From DAITPV01 sp050692555 (GTDB lineage Bacteria > Actinomycetota > UBA4738 > CALAEC01), in the NCBI GenBank assembly GCA_050692555.1, contig JBOGVS010000012.1, positions 1 to 64,000 of the forward strand: a stretch of 64,000 bases of DNA, given 5' to 3'. Shown here one piece after another: positions 41,399-50,804 of this stretch. Positions within the stretch are counted from its first letter, which is position 1. Each line of letters opens with the position of its first letter. Both the position numbers and the translations under genes were made by a program. The notes beneath the pieces were generated by a model. It saw only the letters and a program-made list of their open reading frames with translations. It did not search any database and was not told the origin of the DNA.

Positions 41399-41422
41399 GC
41401 GCCGGGCGATAACGTTCGGCCT

Positions 41423-41908
41423 ATGGAACCCCCGAGGGCGGACGGCGCTCTTCGGCTCCTGGTTCGGCTCCTCCTGGTCGTGGCCGCGCTGCTGCTGCTG
41501 TGGCTCTCGGATCAGCGCCTGTACGCCCTCAGAGATGAGTTCGGGGTCTCGTTCCTCTTCCCTGTGGGGGCATGGCTGGTTTACGTGTTGCTGGCAGCCC
41601 TGGCGGGCTTCGCATTTGCCCTCGCACTCGTTCTCCCCTCTCGGTTCGACGGCTACCGGGGCATCCGAGTGCTGGTGCTGAGCTTGCCCCCGCTGGTGCT
41701 CCTGGTGGTGGGCGTCATCGTGCCAACCCGCAACGTGATCGAGGTGGCCCCGGAGTTCATCCTTCGCCTGAGCTTGCTGTTCGGTGGAGCCATCCAGGGC
41801 GTGGCCGCGGTGATGCTGGGCGCCGTCCTCGGGGCCGGCTTTGCCGAGCGACCCGTCCATCTAGACCGGGGTAGCCGCCTCAGCCCGGAGGTCGGCCCGC
41901 CGGGCTGA
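41423..41908 (+). CDS. Hypothetical four-helix membrane protein
   Basis: A 161-residue protein with four hydrophobic segments and no recognised motif. A -10-like TAACGT (41410-41415) 7 bp before the ATG suggests a leaderless mRNA. The last 48 nt overlap the 3' end of the convergent EamA transporter gene. Confidence 0.6.
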   Translation: MEPPRADGALRLLVRLLLVVAALLLLWLSDQRLYALRDEFGVSFLFPVGAWLVYVLLAALAGFAFALALVLPSRFDGYRGIRVLVLSLPPLVLLVVGVIVPTRNVIEVAPEFILRLSLLFGGAIQGVAAVMLGAVLGAGFAERPVHLDRGSRLSPEVGPPG

Positions 41909-42775
41909 GAGCTCCGAGACGGCCATGGCTCCCAGCACCAGCAGGGCGCCGATCCACTGGTGGAACGCCAGTCGCTCCCCCAGCCACACCGCGGAGAATG
42001 CCGCCGCGGACACCGACTCCCCGGCCAGGATGACCACCGCCCGGGCCGCGGTGACCTGGCGCTGGGCCAGGACCTGCAGGGTGTAGGCCACCCCGGACCC
42101 CAGCACCCCGGTGACCAGCAGCAGGTGCCAGGCATCTACGGCGCCCTCCGGGCGCAACCCCTCCCCCAGGGCCAGAGTGGCCACCACGTGCAGGGCCGCC
42201 GCTCCACCCATCTGGGCCGCCGACAAGAGGACCGGCAGGTGCCGGCCGACGAAGCGGCCGAGGGTCACGACGTGCGCGGCCCAGGCCACCGACCCCGCCA
42301 GGACCAGGAGATCGCCGAATCGAGGGCGGAGGTCCCGGAGGCTGGGGACGGACAGGAGGGCCAGCCCGACCACCGAGAGGACCACGGCGATCCACACCGC
42401 TCGTCGGGCGGACTGACGGAACAGCAGAACCCCGAGGATGGGAACGAACACCACATACAGGCCGGTGATGAATCCCGCGTTGGTGGCGGTGGTCCGAGCC
42501 AGGCCTTCGGTCTGCAGCGTGTAGCCCAGGAAGATGAACGAGCCAAGCAGGAGGCCGGGACCGACCACCCGCCGGACGTCCGCCCCCCGGATCTGGCGCC
42601 GGGCCACCAGCGGGATGGCCGCCACGATCGTCAGGAACCCGATCACCCGGGTCCAGGCCATGAACGGGTAGATGCCCGTCACCACGATCCCCAGCTTCGC
42701 GGCGGGAAACGTGGCCCCCCAGAGGATGGGTGTCAGCAGGAGCAGCAGTCCCGGATCGATCCGGCGCTCGGCCAT
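41861..42775 (-). CDS. EamA-family (drug/metabolite) transporter
   Basis: A 304-residue protein with about ten membrane helices in two EamA repeats (LLLTPILWGATFPAAKLGI in the first, AGESVSAAAFSAVWLGE in the second). Exporter or importer of small metabolites; substrate unknown. ATG overlaps the stop of the amidohydrolase gene upstream (TGATG type), so the two are coupled. Confidence 0.85.
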   Translation of the reverse strand: MAERRIDPGLLLLLTPILWGATFPAAKLGIVVTGIYPFMAWTRVIGFLTIVAAIPLVARRQIRGADVRRVVGPGLLLGSFIFLGYTLQTEGLARTTATNAGFITGLYVVFVPILGVLLFRQSARRAVWIAVVLSVVGLALLSVPSLRDLRPRFGDLLVLAGSVAWAAHVVTLGRFVGRHLPVLLSAAQMGGAAALHVVATLALGEGLRPEGAVDAWHLLLVTGVLGSGVAYTLQVLAQRQVTAARAVVILAGESVSAAAFSAVWLGERLAFHQWIGALLVLGAMAVSELSARRADLRAEAATPV

Positions 42776-44289
42776 CAGCGAGCGAAGACCTCGCGGCCAC
42801 GCGAGACCGTGAGGACCGGACGCAGCTCTCGAATGTCGTAGATCTCGAACGGGTCGTCGTCGTAGGCCGCCAAGTCTGCGGCCGCCCCGGGCTCCAGGGT
42901 TCCCTTCTTCTCCAGGTGAGCCAGACGCGCGGCGCCGACGGTATGGAGCCGGATGGCTTGCTCCCGGGTCATCCGCTGTTCGGGGTCGTGGTGGTTCTCC
43001 AGGGCCCACACGGCCAGCATCGGATCGAGCGGAGTCACCGGCGTGTCGGACCCAGCGCCCACCTCCAGGCCCCGGGCGACCAGATCACGGAACGGGTTCA
43101 TCCGCCGGGCGCGCTCGGGGCCCAGCCGCCGCTCGTACATCCCGCCCTCATGACCCCACAGCGCGTCGAACGCCGGCTGCACGGAGATGGCCAGTCCCAG
43201 CGCCGCGGCCCGCTCCACCTGCGATGGCGAGGCCATCTCGAAGTGCTCGAGGCGGTGCCGGCGAGCCCGGAAATGCCGGCGGCTGCGGGAGTCGAGGCTT
43301 CCGTAGACCCGGGCCCAGACCTTGAGCGCCTGTTCGATCGCCGCGTCGCCGATCACGTGGAGCCCGGTCTGGAGCCCGGCCAGATGGGCGTTGTGCAGGA
43401 ACTCCGCGAGCTCGTCGTCGGCGTAGGTCAGGGTCCCCCGGTCCTCATGGTCCGCATACGGCTCGTCGAGGAGCGCGGCGGTTCTGGCTCCGATCGAGCC
43501 GTCCAGGAACATGTCGCCGCCGATCCTTGGTTGGCCGAGGTCTCCCATCACCCAGGGGATGTCGCGATCAGCGATGTACGTCACCGCGTCGAGCGGGAGG
43601 TCGGCGATGTGGCCCAGGAGGACCTCCACGTCCCGGCGCCCTCGCTTCGCGGGGATGGCCATCTCGTGCACGCAGGTCACCCCCCGAGCCGCGGCCAGGC
43701 TGGCGGCCTCGAGCTGGGCTCCCCGGATCGCCGCGGCCGGCAGGGAATAGAAATACCACCGCTGGGCCTGGGAGTTCGCTTCGTGACGAAGGACCCCGAT
43801 GGGCGCGCCGGATCCGTCCCGTTCCACGCCCTCCAGGTCCTCGACCCCCGAGGCCTTCAGGGCCGCGGTGTTGGCCAGGCTCACGTAGCCGTCGGCCCGA
43901 AGGATCAGGAGCGGCTCCTGGGATGCGCGGTCCAGCTCGGCCATCGACGGGAACGCGGGGTCGTCCCATCTGGTCTCGTCGAAGGACTGGCCGAGCGCAG
44001 GTCCCTGTCGGTGGGCCGCGAACTCCCGGGCGGCCTCAAGCAGCTGGTGCCGGGAGCGCACCTCGGAGAGATCCAGCCCGGCGAGCGCGGTCCCCGTCCC
44101 CGAGAGATGGACGTGGGCGTCGACGAACCCGGGGGCGATGGTGGTGCCCGGAAGCTCCACGGTGCGCTGAGCCGGCGGAGGCTCGCCCATGCCCACCCGC
44201 TCGACGTGACGATCGTCGACCAGGACCCAGTCCGCCTCGCCAAGGAGCGTGAGGGTGCGCACGCGCGATGCTCGATAGAGGGTCTTCAA
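42775..44289 (-). CDS. YtcJ-like metal-dependent amidohydrolase
   Basis: A 504-residue amidohydrolase of the superfamily 3 type. Metal ligands: APGFVDAHVHLSGTG (HxH), HVIGDAAI, HRLEHFEM and GSDTPVTPLDP (Asp). It hydrolyses an amide or related bond in the cytoplasm; substrate unknown. The TTG start at 44289 has a GGAGGT ribosome site and a -10 box TAGAAT (44321-44316); a GTG nine codons on is an alternative. Divergent from hisD. Confidence 0.82.
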   Translation of the reverse strand: MKTLYRASRVRTLTLLGEADWVLVDDRHVERVGMGEPPPAQRTVELPGTTIAPGFVDAHVHLSGTGTALAGLDLSEVRSRHQLLEAAREFAAHRQGPALGQSFDETRWDDPAFPSMAELDRASQEPLLILRADGYVSLANTAALKASGVEDLEGVERDGSGAPIGVLRHEANSQAQRWYFYSLPAAAIRGAQLEAASLAAARGVTCVHEMAIPAKRGRRDVEVLLGHIADLPLDAVTYIADRDIPWVMGDLGQPRIGGDMFLDGSIGARTAALLDEPYADHEDRGTLTYADDELAEFLHNAHLAGLQTGLHVIGDAAIEQALKVWARVYGSLDSRSRRHFRARRHRLEHFEMASPSQVERAAALGLAISVQPAFDALWGHEGGMYERRLGPERARRMNPFRDLVARGLEVGAGSDTPVTPLDPMLAVWALENHHDPEQRMTREQAIRLHTVGAARLAHLEKKGTLEPGAAADLAAYDDDPFEIYDIRELRPVLTVSRGREVFAR

Positions 44290-44331
44290 CCCGGACCTCC
44301 CCGCGAAGCCCGGCGATTCTATCCGTCCCCG

Positions 44332-44337
44332 TACAAT
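44332..44337 (+). promoter_or_regulatory. -10 box, leaderless promoter of the his operon
   Basis: TACAAT lies 7 bp before the hisD ATG at 44345, with no ribosome site. No his leader peptide or T-box was seen in the 55-bp intergenic gap. Confidence 0.6.
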
Positions 44338-44344
44338 CGCAGGC

Positions 44345-45610
44345 ATGCTTCGCCTGCTTGACCTGCGACGGGGCGATCCACCGCCCGAGCCGGTCCGTCC
44401 GGCGCTCGACCCCGCGGTGCTCGAAGGCGCCAGGGGGATCTGTGAGCATGTTCGTTCGGACGGGGATGCGGCGCTCGTGGACCTCACCCGGAGGTACGAC
44501 GGAGCCGACATCGAGGGCCGCATCGAGGTACCGAAGGACGAGCTGCGGTCCGCAGCGGACCAGCTCCCCGGTGAGCTGCGCTCGGCGATCGATCGGATGG
44601 CCGAACGCCTCCGGGACCTCCATAGGCGCCAGCTTCCCGAGCCCTGGGACGCCGATCGCGACGGCGTCCGATACGGGGAGGTGGTCCGGCCCCTGGCGTC
44701 GGTGGGCTGCTACGTCCCCGGGGGGCGAGCGGCCTATCCATCCACGGTCCTGATGACCGCGGTCCCCGCTCGAGTGGCCGGTGTCGGCCGGGTGGTGCTG
44801 TGCACTCCGCCGTCCGAGGACAGTTCCCTGCCGCCGGCGGTGCGGTACGCGGCCTCGGTGGCCGGCATCGACGCCGTGTACCGGATCGGCGGCGCCCAGG
44901 CCATCGCCGCCTTGGCCTATGGGACCGAGACCGTGCCGGCGGTGGACAAGGTCGTGGGTCCCGGCAACGTGTGGGTCACCGCGGCGAAACGGGAGATCGC
45001 CGCGGTCGTGGGGATCGACGGCCTGGCCGGACCGACCGAGCTGGTGGTGGTGGCCGGCTCCGACGCCGACCCCGTGGTCCTCGGAGCGGACCTGGTGGCC
45101 CAGGCCGAGCACGATCCCCTGGCCCGGACCATCCTGGTGTGCCTGGACGACACCCTGGCCGAGAAGGTGGACCGAGCCCTGGACGCCGAGGTGGAGGCCT
45201 CGCCGCGGCGCGAGGTGGTCGCCGCGGCGCTCGGGGAGTCCATGGCGGTGATCGCGGGATCCGAGGGCGACGCCGCCCGGCTGGTGGACCGCTTGGCTCC
45301 CGAACATCTGCAGGTGGTCACCGAGCGTCCCCGAGCGTTCCTGGACCAAGTGCGCTCGTACGGCGCCGCGTTCCTGGGGCCGCTGACGCCCGTCTCGTTC
45401 GGGGACTACGGGGTCGGGTCGAACCACGTGCTGCCGACGATGGCCACCGCGAGGTTCTCCTCCGGTCTGCGCGCGTCGGACTTCGTGACGGTGTCCAGCG
45501 TGGTGGAGGGAACCGCCGACGGGCTGGCCGCACTCGGTCCGGACGTGGAGGCCGTCGCTCGGGCCGAGGGTCTGCCGGGGCACGCACGGTCCGCCGAGGT
45601 ACGCCGATGA
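44345..45610 (+). CDS. hisD: Histidinol dehydrogenase
   Basis: A 421-residue NAD-dependent, zinc enzyme for the last two steps of histidine synthesis (histidinol to histidine). Hallmarks: CYVPGGRAAYPSTVLMTAVPA, GPGNVWVTAAKREIAA, GIDGLAGPTELVVVAG, AEHDPLARTILV, and APEHLQVV. First gene of an eight-gene operon whose members all overlap by one to four bases. Confidence 0.96.
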   Translation: MLRLLDLRRGDPPPEPVRPALDPAVLEGARGICEHVRSDGDAALVDLTRRYDGADIEGRIEVPKDELRSAADQLPGELRSAIDRMAERLRDLHRRQLPEPWDADRDGVRYGEVVRPLASVGCYVPGGRAAYPSTVLMTAVPARVAGVGRVVLCTPPSEDSSLPPAVRYAASVAGIDAVYRIGGAQAIAALAYGTETVPAVDKVVGPGNVWVTAAKREIAAVVGIDGLAGPTELVVVAGSDADPVVLGADLVAQAEHDPLARTILVCLDDTLAEKVDRALDAEVEASPRREVVAAALGESMAVIAGSEGDAARLVDRLAPEHLQVVTERPRAFLDQVRSYGAAFLGPLTPVSFGDYGVGSNHVLPTMATARFSSGLRASDFVTVSSVVEGTADGLAALGPDVEAVARAEGLPGHARSAEVRR

Positions 45611-46674
45611 CACCGTCCCTCCGTCCCGACCTGGCGTCGGTGGCGCCGTACCGGGCCCCGCAGGTTGAGGCGCCGGTGCGGCTCAACACCAACGAATGTC
45701 CGTATCCCCTGCCTGAAGGGTTCGCCGAAGAGCTCGCCGCGGCGATCGCTCGGATCCCGTTCAACCGGTACCCGGATCGGGAGGCCACCGCCCTTCGCAA
45801 GGGCCTGGCCGAGTACGCCGATCACCCGTTCGCCGGCGTGTGGGCGGCCAACGGGTCGAACGAGGTCATCCAGCACCTGTGTCTGGCGTACGGCGGCCCC
45901 GGCCGCGCTGCGATGGTGTTCGAGCCCACCTACGGGCTGCACTCCTTGATCCCCCGGATGATCGGGATGGAGGTGTTGTCGGAGCGCCTCGGCGCCGACT
46001 TCCGGCTCGGCCCCGAGGCCGTGGATGCGGTCCGGGACCGGCGGCCGCACGTGGTGTTCGCGTGCTCGCCGAACAATCCCACGGGGAGCCACCAGCCGCT
46101 GTCGGTGATCGAGGCCATGTGCGAGGCGGCCGGCGAGGGGTTGGTGATCGTCGACGAGGCCTACGGGGAGTTCGGGGGTGTGACCGCGGGAGATCTGGTC
46201 GACGGGCGCCGGAACCTGGCCGTGGTCCGGACCTTCTCGAAGGCGTTCTCGCTGGCGGCGGCCCGGCTGGGGTACTGCCTGGCGGATCCCAATGTGGTCG
46301 AGGACCTCGCCCGGGTCCGGCTCCCGTACCACCTGTCGGCCCTGACCCAGACCGCCGGAGAGGTGGCCCTGCGGTACGCCAACGAAGCCATGGGCATCTT
46401 GGAGCTGGTAGGGGCCGAACGGGATCGCCTGGCCGAATCCCTCGGAGCGATGGAAGCGGTAGAGGCTGTTCCCTCTGACGCGAACTTCGTCCTGTTCCGC
46501 ACTGCTGCGAAGGCCGGGGCCCTGTGGCGGGCGTTGCTCGATCGCGGGGTGCTGGTCCGGGACGTCTCCGCGGCCCCCGGCCTCGAGCGCTGCCTCCGGG
46601 TCACCGCGGGGACTCCCCAGGAGGTCGACGCCTTCCTCGAGGCCTTTCCACCCGCACTCGAGGAGACTCGATGA
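45607..46674 (+). CDS. hisC: Histidinol-phosphate aminotransferase
   Basis: A 355-residue PLP aminotransferase of fold type I. LNTNECPY at the N-terminus, ANGSNEVIQ, SPNNPTG, DEAYGEF and the PLP Lys in RTFSKAFSLAAARLGY are typical. It makes histidinol phosphate from imidazole-acetol phosphate. ATGA overlap with hisD. Confidence 0.95.
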   Translation: MTPSLRPDLASVAPYRAPQVEAPVRLNTNECPYPLPEGFAEELAAAIARIPFNRYPDREATALRKGLAEYADHPFAGVWAANGSNEVIQHLCLAYGGPGRAAMVFEPTYGLHSLIPRMIGMEVLSERLGADFRLGPEAVDAVRDRRPHVVFACSPNNPTGSHQPLSVIEAMCEAAGEGLVIVDEAYGEFGGVTAGDLVDGRRNLAVVRTFSKAFSLAAARLGYCLADPNVVEDLARVRLPYHLSALTQTAGEVALRYANEAMGILELVGAERDRLAESLGAMEAVEAVPSDANFVLFRTAAKAGALWRALLDRGVLVRDVSAAPGLERCLRVTAGTPQEVDAFLEAFPPALEETR

Positions 46675-47252
46675 ACCGGGAGGCGACCACTGAGCGAGCC
46701 ACCGGGGAGACCCGGGTGACGGTTCGGCTGGACCTGGACGGCTCGGGGACGGGTTCGGCCAAGACGGGGATCCCGTTCTTCGACCACATGCTGGAGCAGC
46801 TGGGGACCCACGCGGGGTGGGACCTGGACGTCCGGGCCGACGGCGACCTCGACGTGGACGCCCACCACACCGTGGAGGACGTGGGTCTGGCCCTCGGCCG
46901 GGCTCTGGCGGAGGCGCTGGGAAACAAGGAGGGGATCCGGCGGTTCGGCCACGCCGCGGTGCCCCTCGACGAGGCTCAAGTGGATGTGGCCCTGGACCTC
47001 TCCGGCCGGCCGTTCGTGACCCACGAGGTCCCGGTCCCCGCGGAGCAGATCGGCACCTACGACCCCGGGCTCACCGAGGACTTCGTGCGCGCCTTCGCCA
47101 CTTCGGCCGGGATGACCCTCCACGCCCGGCTGGTCTCCGGCCGGAGCCCCCACCACGTGGTGGAGGCCGAGTTCAAGGCCCTTGCTCGAGCCCTGGGCGA
47201 CGCTTGCATGTTCGAGGGCAGGGGCACACCGTCCACCAAGGGTCTCCTGTAG
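46671..47252 (+). CDS. hisB: Imidazoleglycerol-phosphate dehydratase
   Basis: A 193-residue monofunctional dehydratase (no phosphatase domain). Metal motifs FFDHML, DAHHTVEDVG and SPHHVVEAEFKALARAL, plus DEAQVDVALDLSGRP, are all present. ATGA overlap with hisC. Confidence 0.96.
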   Translation: MNREATTERATGETRVTVRLDLDGSGTGSAKTGIPFFDHMLEQLGTHAGWDLDVRADGDLDVDAHHTVEDVGLALGRALAEALGNKEGIRRFGHAAVPLDEAQVDVALDLSGRPFVTHEVPVPAEQIGTYDPGLTEDFVRAFATSAGMTLHARLVSGRSPHHVVEAEFKALARALGDACMFEGRGTPSTKGLL

Positions 47253-47857
47253 TGCCCCGGGTGTCGATCCTCGACTACGGGATGGGCAACCTGCGGTCGG
47301 TGGCCCGGGCCGTGGACCGAGCCGGCGGGGAACCCGTGGTGACCTCGGACCCCGCGCAGGCCGAGATGGCCGACGCCATGGTGGTGCCCGGTGTGGGCGC
47401 CTTCGCCGCGTGCATGGAAGGGCTGCGGGACGCTGGGCTGGATGGCGCCGTGAGAAGGTTCGCCGGATCGGACCGCCCGCTGCTGGGGGTGTGTCTGGGC
47501 ATGCAGGTGCTGTTTGACCGGAGCGATGAAGGCGACGCCGAGGGGCTGGGGGTATTCGCCGGCGAGGTCCGTCGGCTGCCGGCCACCGTGAAGGTCCCCC
47601 ACATCGGATGGAACGAGGTGTCCTGGACCGCCGGCCACCCGCTGGTGGTGGGGATCGACTCGGGCACCAGGTTCTACTTCGTCCACTCCTACGCGTGTGT
47701 GCCGAAGCAGCCCGTGACCATCGGCGAGACCGAGCACGGGATGCGGTTCGCCGCGGCCGTGGCTCGCGACACCGTGTTCGCCACCCAGTTCCACCCCGAG
47801 AAGTCCGGGGACCCGGGACTGGAGATCTATCGAAACCTGGTCAAGGCGGCGGCGTGA
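47252..47857 (+). CDS. hisH: Imidazole glycerol phosphate synthase glutaminase subunit
   Basis: A 201-residue class I glutamine amidotransferase: DYGMGNLRSV, PGVGAF, nucleophile Cys in LLGVCLGMQVLF, and His-Glu in TQFHPEKSG. Feeds ammonia to HisF. GTG start shares one base with the hisB stop. Confidence 0.95.
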   Translation: MPRVSILDYGMGNLRSVARAVDRAGGEPVVTSDPAQAEMADAMVVPGVGAFAACMEGLRDAGLDGAVRRFAGSDRPLLGVCLGMQVLFDRSDEGDAEGLGVFAGEVRRLPATVKVPHIGWNEVSWTAGHPLVVGIDSGTRFYFVHSYACVPKQPVTIGETEHGMRFAAAVARDTVFATQFHPEKSGDPGLEIYRNLVKAAA

Positions 47858-48561
47858 TCGTCATCCCCGCCATCGACATCCGCGGAGGCCGCGTGGTCCG
47901 GCTGAAGCACGGCCGGGCCGAGGAGGAGACCGCCTATGCGGACGACCCCGTGGAGGTGGCTCGGCGGTTCGTCGGCGAAGGCGCCACGTGGCTCCATCTC
48001 GTGGACCTCGACGCGGCCATGGGGACCGGCCACAACCGCGAGATCCTCGGCGAGGTGGTTGGGGCGGCCGGCGCCCAGGTGCAGGTGGCGGGAGGCCTGC
48101 GATCTCCCCAGGCGCTCGACGACGCCCAAGCAGCGGGGGCCGCCCGGCTGGTCCTGGGGACCGCGGCGATTCTCGATCCCGGGTTCCTGAGAGCGTCGGT
48201 GGACCGGCTCGGCGACCGGCTGATCGCCGCCGTCGACGTCGATGGTGACCAGGTCCTGGTCCGGGGGTGGAAGGAACGGGCCGGCAAGCTCGGCGAGGTG
48301 CTCCCCCGGCTGGAGGAGGATGGCGCGCCGAGGCTGCTGGTCACCCAGGTGGCCCGGGACGGCACCCTGTCCGGTCCGGACATCGGGCTGTACACCCGGC
48401 TGGTGGAACGGTGCGGCCGCCCGGTCCTGGCCTCGGGAGGCGTTCGGGACGTGGACGACCTGCGAGCGCTGTCGGCCACCGGGGTGGAAGCGGCCCTCGT
48501 GGGGACCGCGCTGTACGAGGGCCACCTCACGGTGGCTCAGGCCATCCAGGCGATCAAATGA
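47854..48561 (+). CDS. hisA: Phosphoribosyl isomerase (ProFAR isomerase)
   Basis: A 235-residue TIM barrel. IPAIDIRGGRVVRLKHG carries the first catalytic Asp; VQVAGGLRS, TQVARDGTLSGPDIGLY and ASGGVRDVDDL follow. In many actinobacteria lacking trpF this enzyme (PriA) also serves tryptophan synthesis; dual activity cannot be decided here. GTGA overlap with hisH. Confidence 0.93.
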   Translation: MIVIPAIDIRGGRVVRLKHGRAEEETAYADDPVEVARRFVGEGATWLHLVDLDAAMGTGHNREILGEVVGAAGAQVQVAGGLRSPQALDDAQAAGAARLVLGTAAILDPGFLRASVDRLGDRLIAAVDVDGDQVLVRGWKERAGKLGEVLPRLEEDGAPRLLVTQVARDGTLSGPDIGLYTRLVERCGRPVLASGGVRDVDDLRALSATGVEAALVGTALYEGHLTVAQAIQAIK

Positions 48562-49316
48562 CTTTGGCCCGCCGGGTGATCCCCTGCCTGGACGTCGACG
48601 CCGGCCGGGTGGTGAAGGGAACCCGGTTCGTGGACCTGGTGGACGCCGGCGACCCCGCGGAGCTGGCCGCCCGCTACGATGGGGAGGGGGCGGACGAGCT
48701 GGTGTTCCTGGACATCACCGCCACGGTCCAGGGGCGGGGAGCCACGCTCGACGTGGTGTCCCGCACCGCGGAGACCGTGTTCATCCCGCTGACGGTGGGC
48801 GGCGGGATCCGTTCGGAGCAGGACGTCCGGACCCTGCTGAGGGCCGGAGCCGACAAGGTCTCGCTGAACACCGCGGCGGTCCACGATCCATCCCTCCTGG
48901 CCGCATGTGCCGACCGGTTCGGCACGCAATGTGTGGTCGTCGCCGTCGACGCCCGGAGGCGTGACGGTGGCTGGGAGGTGGTGGTGGAGGGCGGACGAAC
49001 CCCCACCGGCCGGGACGCGGTGGCGTGGGCGGAGCAGGCCGCCGAACTGGGCGCCGGAGAGGTCCTCCTGACGTCGATGGACCGCGACGGCACCGGGGAG
49101 GGATACGACCTGGACCTCCTCCGGGCGGTGACCGGGGCCGTCCCGGTGCCGGTGATCGCATCCGGCGGGGCCGGCCGCCCCCAGCACTTCGCCGACGCCC
49201 TGACGGCGGGGGGCGCCGATGCGGTGCTGGCGGCGTCGAGGTTTCATTTCGGAGCGCTCACGCTTCGTCAGGTGAAGGAGTACCTTGCCCGGAACGGAAT
49301 CCCGGTGAGGCGCTGA
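48558..49316 (+). CDS. hisF: Imidazole glycerol phosphate synthase cyclase subunit
   Basis: A 252-residue TIM barrel: RVIPCLDVDAGRVVKGTRF, FLDITAT, LTVGGGIRS, DKVSLNTAAV, TSMDRDGTGEGYDLDL. Joins with HisH. ATGA overlap with hisA. Confidence 0.96.
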   Translation: MTLARRVIPCLDVDAGRVVKGTRFVDLVDAGDPAELAARYDGEGADELVFLDITATVQGRGATLDVVSRTAETVFIPLTVGGGIRSEQDVRTLLRAGADKVSLNTAAVHDPSLLAACADRFGTQCVVVAVDARRRDGGWEVVVEGGRTPTGRDAVAWAEQAAELGAGEVLLTSMDRDGTGEGYDLDLLRAVTGAVPVPVIASGGAGRPQHFADALTAGGADAVLAASRFHFGALTLRQVKEYLARNGIPVRR

Positions 49317-49645
49317 TGAGCGAACCCGATCTGGTACTGCGGTTCGACGAACGCGGTCTGGTCCCCGCGGTCATCCAGGACGTGGAGAACGGCGAGGTCC
49401 TCATGGTCGCGTGGATGAACGAGGAGGCGGTCCGCAGGACGCTGGACTCCGGCCGTACGTGGTTCTGGAGCCGCTCCCGGCAGGAGCTGTGGCGAAAGGG
49501 CGACACCACCGGCCACGTCCAGCACGTTCGCGAGGTCCGCTACGACTGCGACGCGGACACCTTGCTGGTGAAGGTCGACCAGGTCGGCGCGGCGTGCCAC
49601 ACCGGCGAGCGGTCGTGCTTCCACCGGGTTCTGGAGACATCCTGA
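49316..49645 (+). CDS. hisI: Phosphoribosyl-AMP cyclohydrolase
   Basis: A 109-residue enzyme: VLMVAWMNEEAVRRTL, WFWSRSRQELWRKGDTTGH, YDCDADTLLVKVDQ, and the zinc Cys pair in ACHTGERSCF. It lacks the HisE pyrophosphatase domain, and no hisE gene is in the operon. TGATG overlap with hisF. Confidence 0.96.
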   Translation: MSEPDLVLRFDERGLVPAVIQDVENGEVLMVAWMNEEAVRRTLDSGRTWFWSRSRQELWRKGDTTGHVQHVREVRYDCDADTLLVKVDQVGAACHTGERSCFHRVLETS

Positions 49646-50523
49646 TGCTTCGGTTCGTGATCCCCAAGGGCTCGCTGGAGGAACAGACCCTGCTGCTCCT
49701 GGAGTCCGCCGACCTCCGGGTTCGGCGGGGGTCCGACCGCGACTATCACGGTCGCATCGACGACGATCGCATCGACCGCGTCTCGCTGCTCCGTCCCCAG
49801 GAGATCCCCCGGTACGTGGAGGACGGGTTCTTCGACCTGGGGATCACCGGCCGGGACTGGGTGGAGGAGACCGGAGCGGACGTGGAGACCCTGGCCGAGC
49901 TCACGTATGCAAAGGGCGGTCCCGGCCACCCCGTGCGGCTGGTGCTGGCGGTGCCGGTGGACTCGGGCCCCGGTCGGGCCGCCGAAATGCCTCCCGGCAG
50001 CCGGATCTCCACCGAGTATCCCGAGATCACCAGGAGGTACTTCGGGGACCTGGGGATCCCGGTGAAGGTGTTCGAGTCCTACGGTGCCACCGAGGCCAAG
50101 GTCCCCGACATCGTGGACGCCATCGTGGACGTGTCGGAGACCGGAGGGACGCTCCGGGCGCACGGGATGAAGATCATCGAGACGCTCATGGAGTCGGAGG
50201 TCCTGCTGATCGCCAACCGCGCCGCGGCGGCGGATCCGGGGAAGCGGCCGGACATGGACGATGTCCGAACGCTGCTCCTGGGCGCCATGGCCGCCCGGGG
50301 CCGGGCCCTCATCAAGCTCAACGTGTCCGAGGAGCGGCTGAAGGAGATCCTCGAGGTCCTCCCGGCCATGAAGGCCCCCACGGTGTCGCCGCTGGCCGAG
50401 GAGGGCGCCTATGCCGTGGAGACCGTGGTGGAGAAGCGCAACGTGAACACCCTGATCCCCCTCCTCAAGGCCTACGGGGCCACCGACATCCTCGAGATCC
50501 CCATCAGCAAGATCGTTCCCTAG
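49645..50523 (+). CDS. hisG: ATP phosphoribosyltransferase (long form)
   Basis: A 292-residue long-form HisG with the C-terminal ACT-like regulatory domain (residues about 215-292), so it is HisZ-independent and should be inhibited by histidine. FVIPKGSLEEQTL, DLGITGRDWVEE and DIVDAIVDVSETGGTLRAHGM, the last quoted as VDVSETGGTLRAHGM, are diagnostic. It catalyses the first step yet is last in the operon. Confidence 0.95.
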   Translation: MLRFVIPKGSLEEQTLLLLESADLRVRRGSDRDYHGRIDDDRIDRVSLLRPQEIPRYVEDGFFDLGITGRDWVEETGADVETLAELTYAKGGPGHPVRLVLAVPVDSGPGRAAEMPPGSRISTEYPEITRRYFGDLGIPVKVFESYGATEAKVPDIVDAIVDVSETGGTLRAHGMKIIETLMESEVLLIANRAAAADPGKRPDMDDVRTLLLGAMAARGRALIKLNVSEERLKEILEVLPAMKAPTVSPLAEEGAYAVETVVEKRNVNTLIPLLKAYGATDILEIPISKIVP

Positions 50524-50804
50524 TCGGGAGGAACGAAGAACCGGCCGGGTCGGGGGCGGATCCTGGTCACGGTGAGCGAGCCGGCATCCCCACCGAAGTG
50601 CAGCTCTACCGGGAACGAGGGTGCCGAGGGCAGCCGGTTGTAGGCCGACCCCTGCCCCAAGACGAGCACCAGCCGGGCGCCGGCCGGAACCACGGCGTCG
50701 AGCGGCTGGAATGAGAAGTCCACGGTCATCCGCTCCCCCGGGGTGACCGGACCGGCGTGGTCCTCGGTGCGGGTGGGAAAGCGCAGGTCGATCGAGCGGT
50801 TCAT
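50520..50804 (-). CDS. PepX_C-like small protein or gene fragment
   Basis: A 94-residue beta-rich protein. VTPGERMTVDFSFQPLDAVV and PAGARLVLVLGQGSAYNRLP resemble the C-terminal jelly-roll (PepX_C) of X-Pro dipeptidyl-peptidase/CocE hydrolases, but the catalytic alpha/beta domain is missing. Its ATG overlaps the reverse transcriptase stop (TGATG), so it is translated with it. Either it is the 3' remnant of a lost hydrolase gene or a small partner protein. Its stop overlaps the hisG stop on the other strand. Confidence 0.5.
   Translation of the reverse strand: MNRSIDLRFPTRTEDHAGPVTPGERMTVDFSFQPLDAVVPAGARLVLVLGQGSAYNRLPSAPSFPVELHFGGDAGSLTVTRIRPRPGRFFVPPD

Noticed and set aside
39716..41860. A 714-codon minus-strand frame over the CrtI-like gene
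   Set aside because: Shadow frame with low-complexity composition; the sense gene has both FAD motifs.
42730..44361. A 543-codon plus-strand frame over the amidohydrolase
   Set aside because: Shadow frame; would overlap the hisD start and has no motifs.
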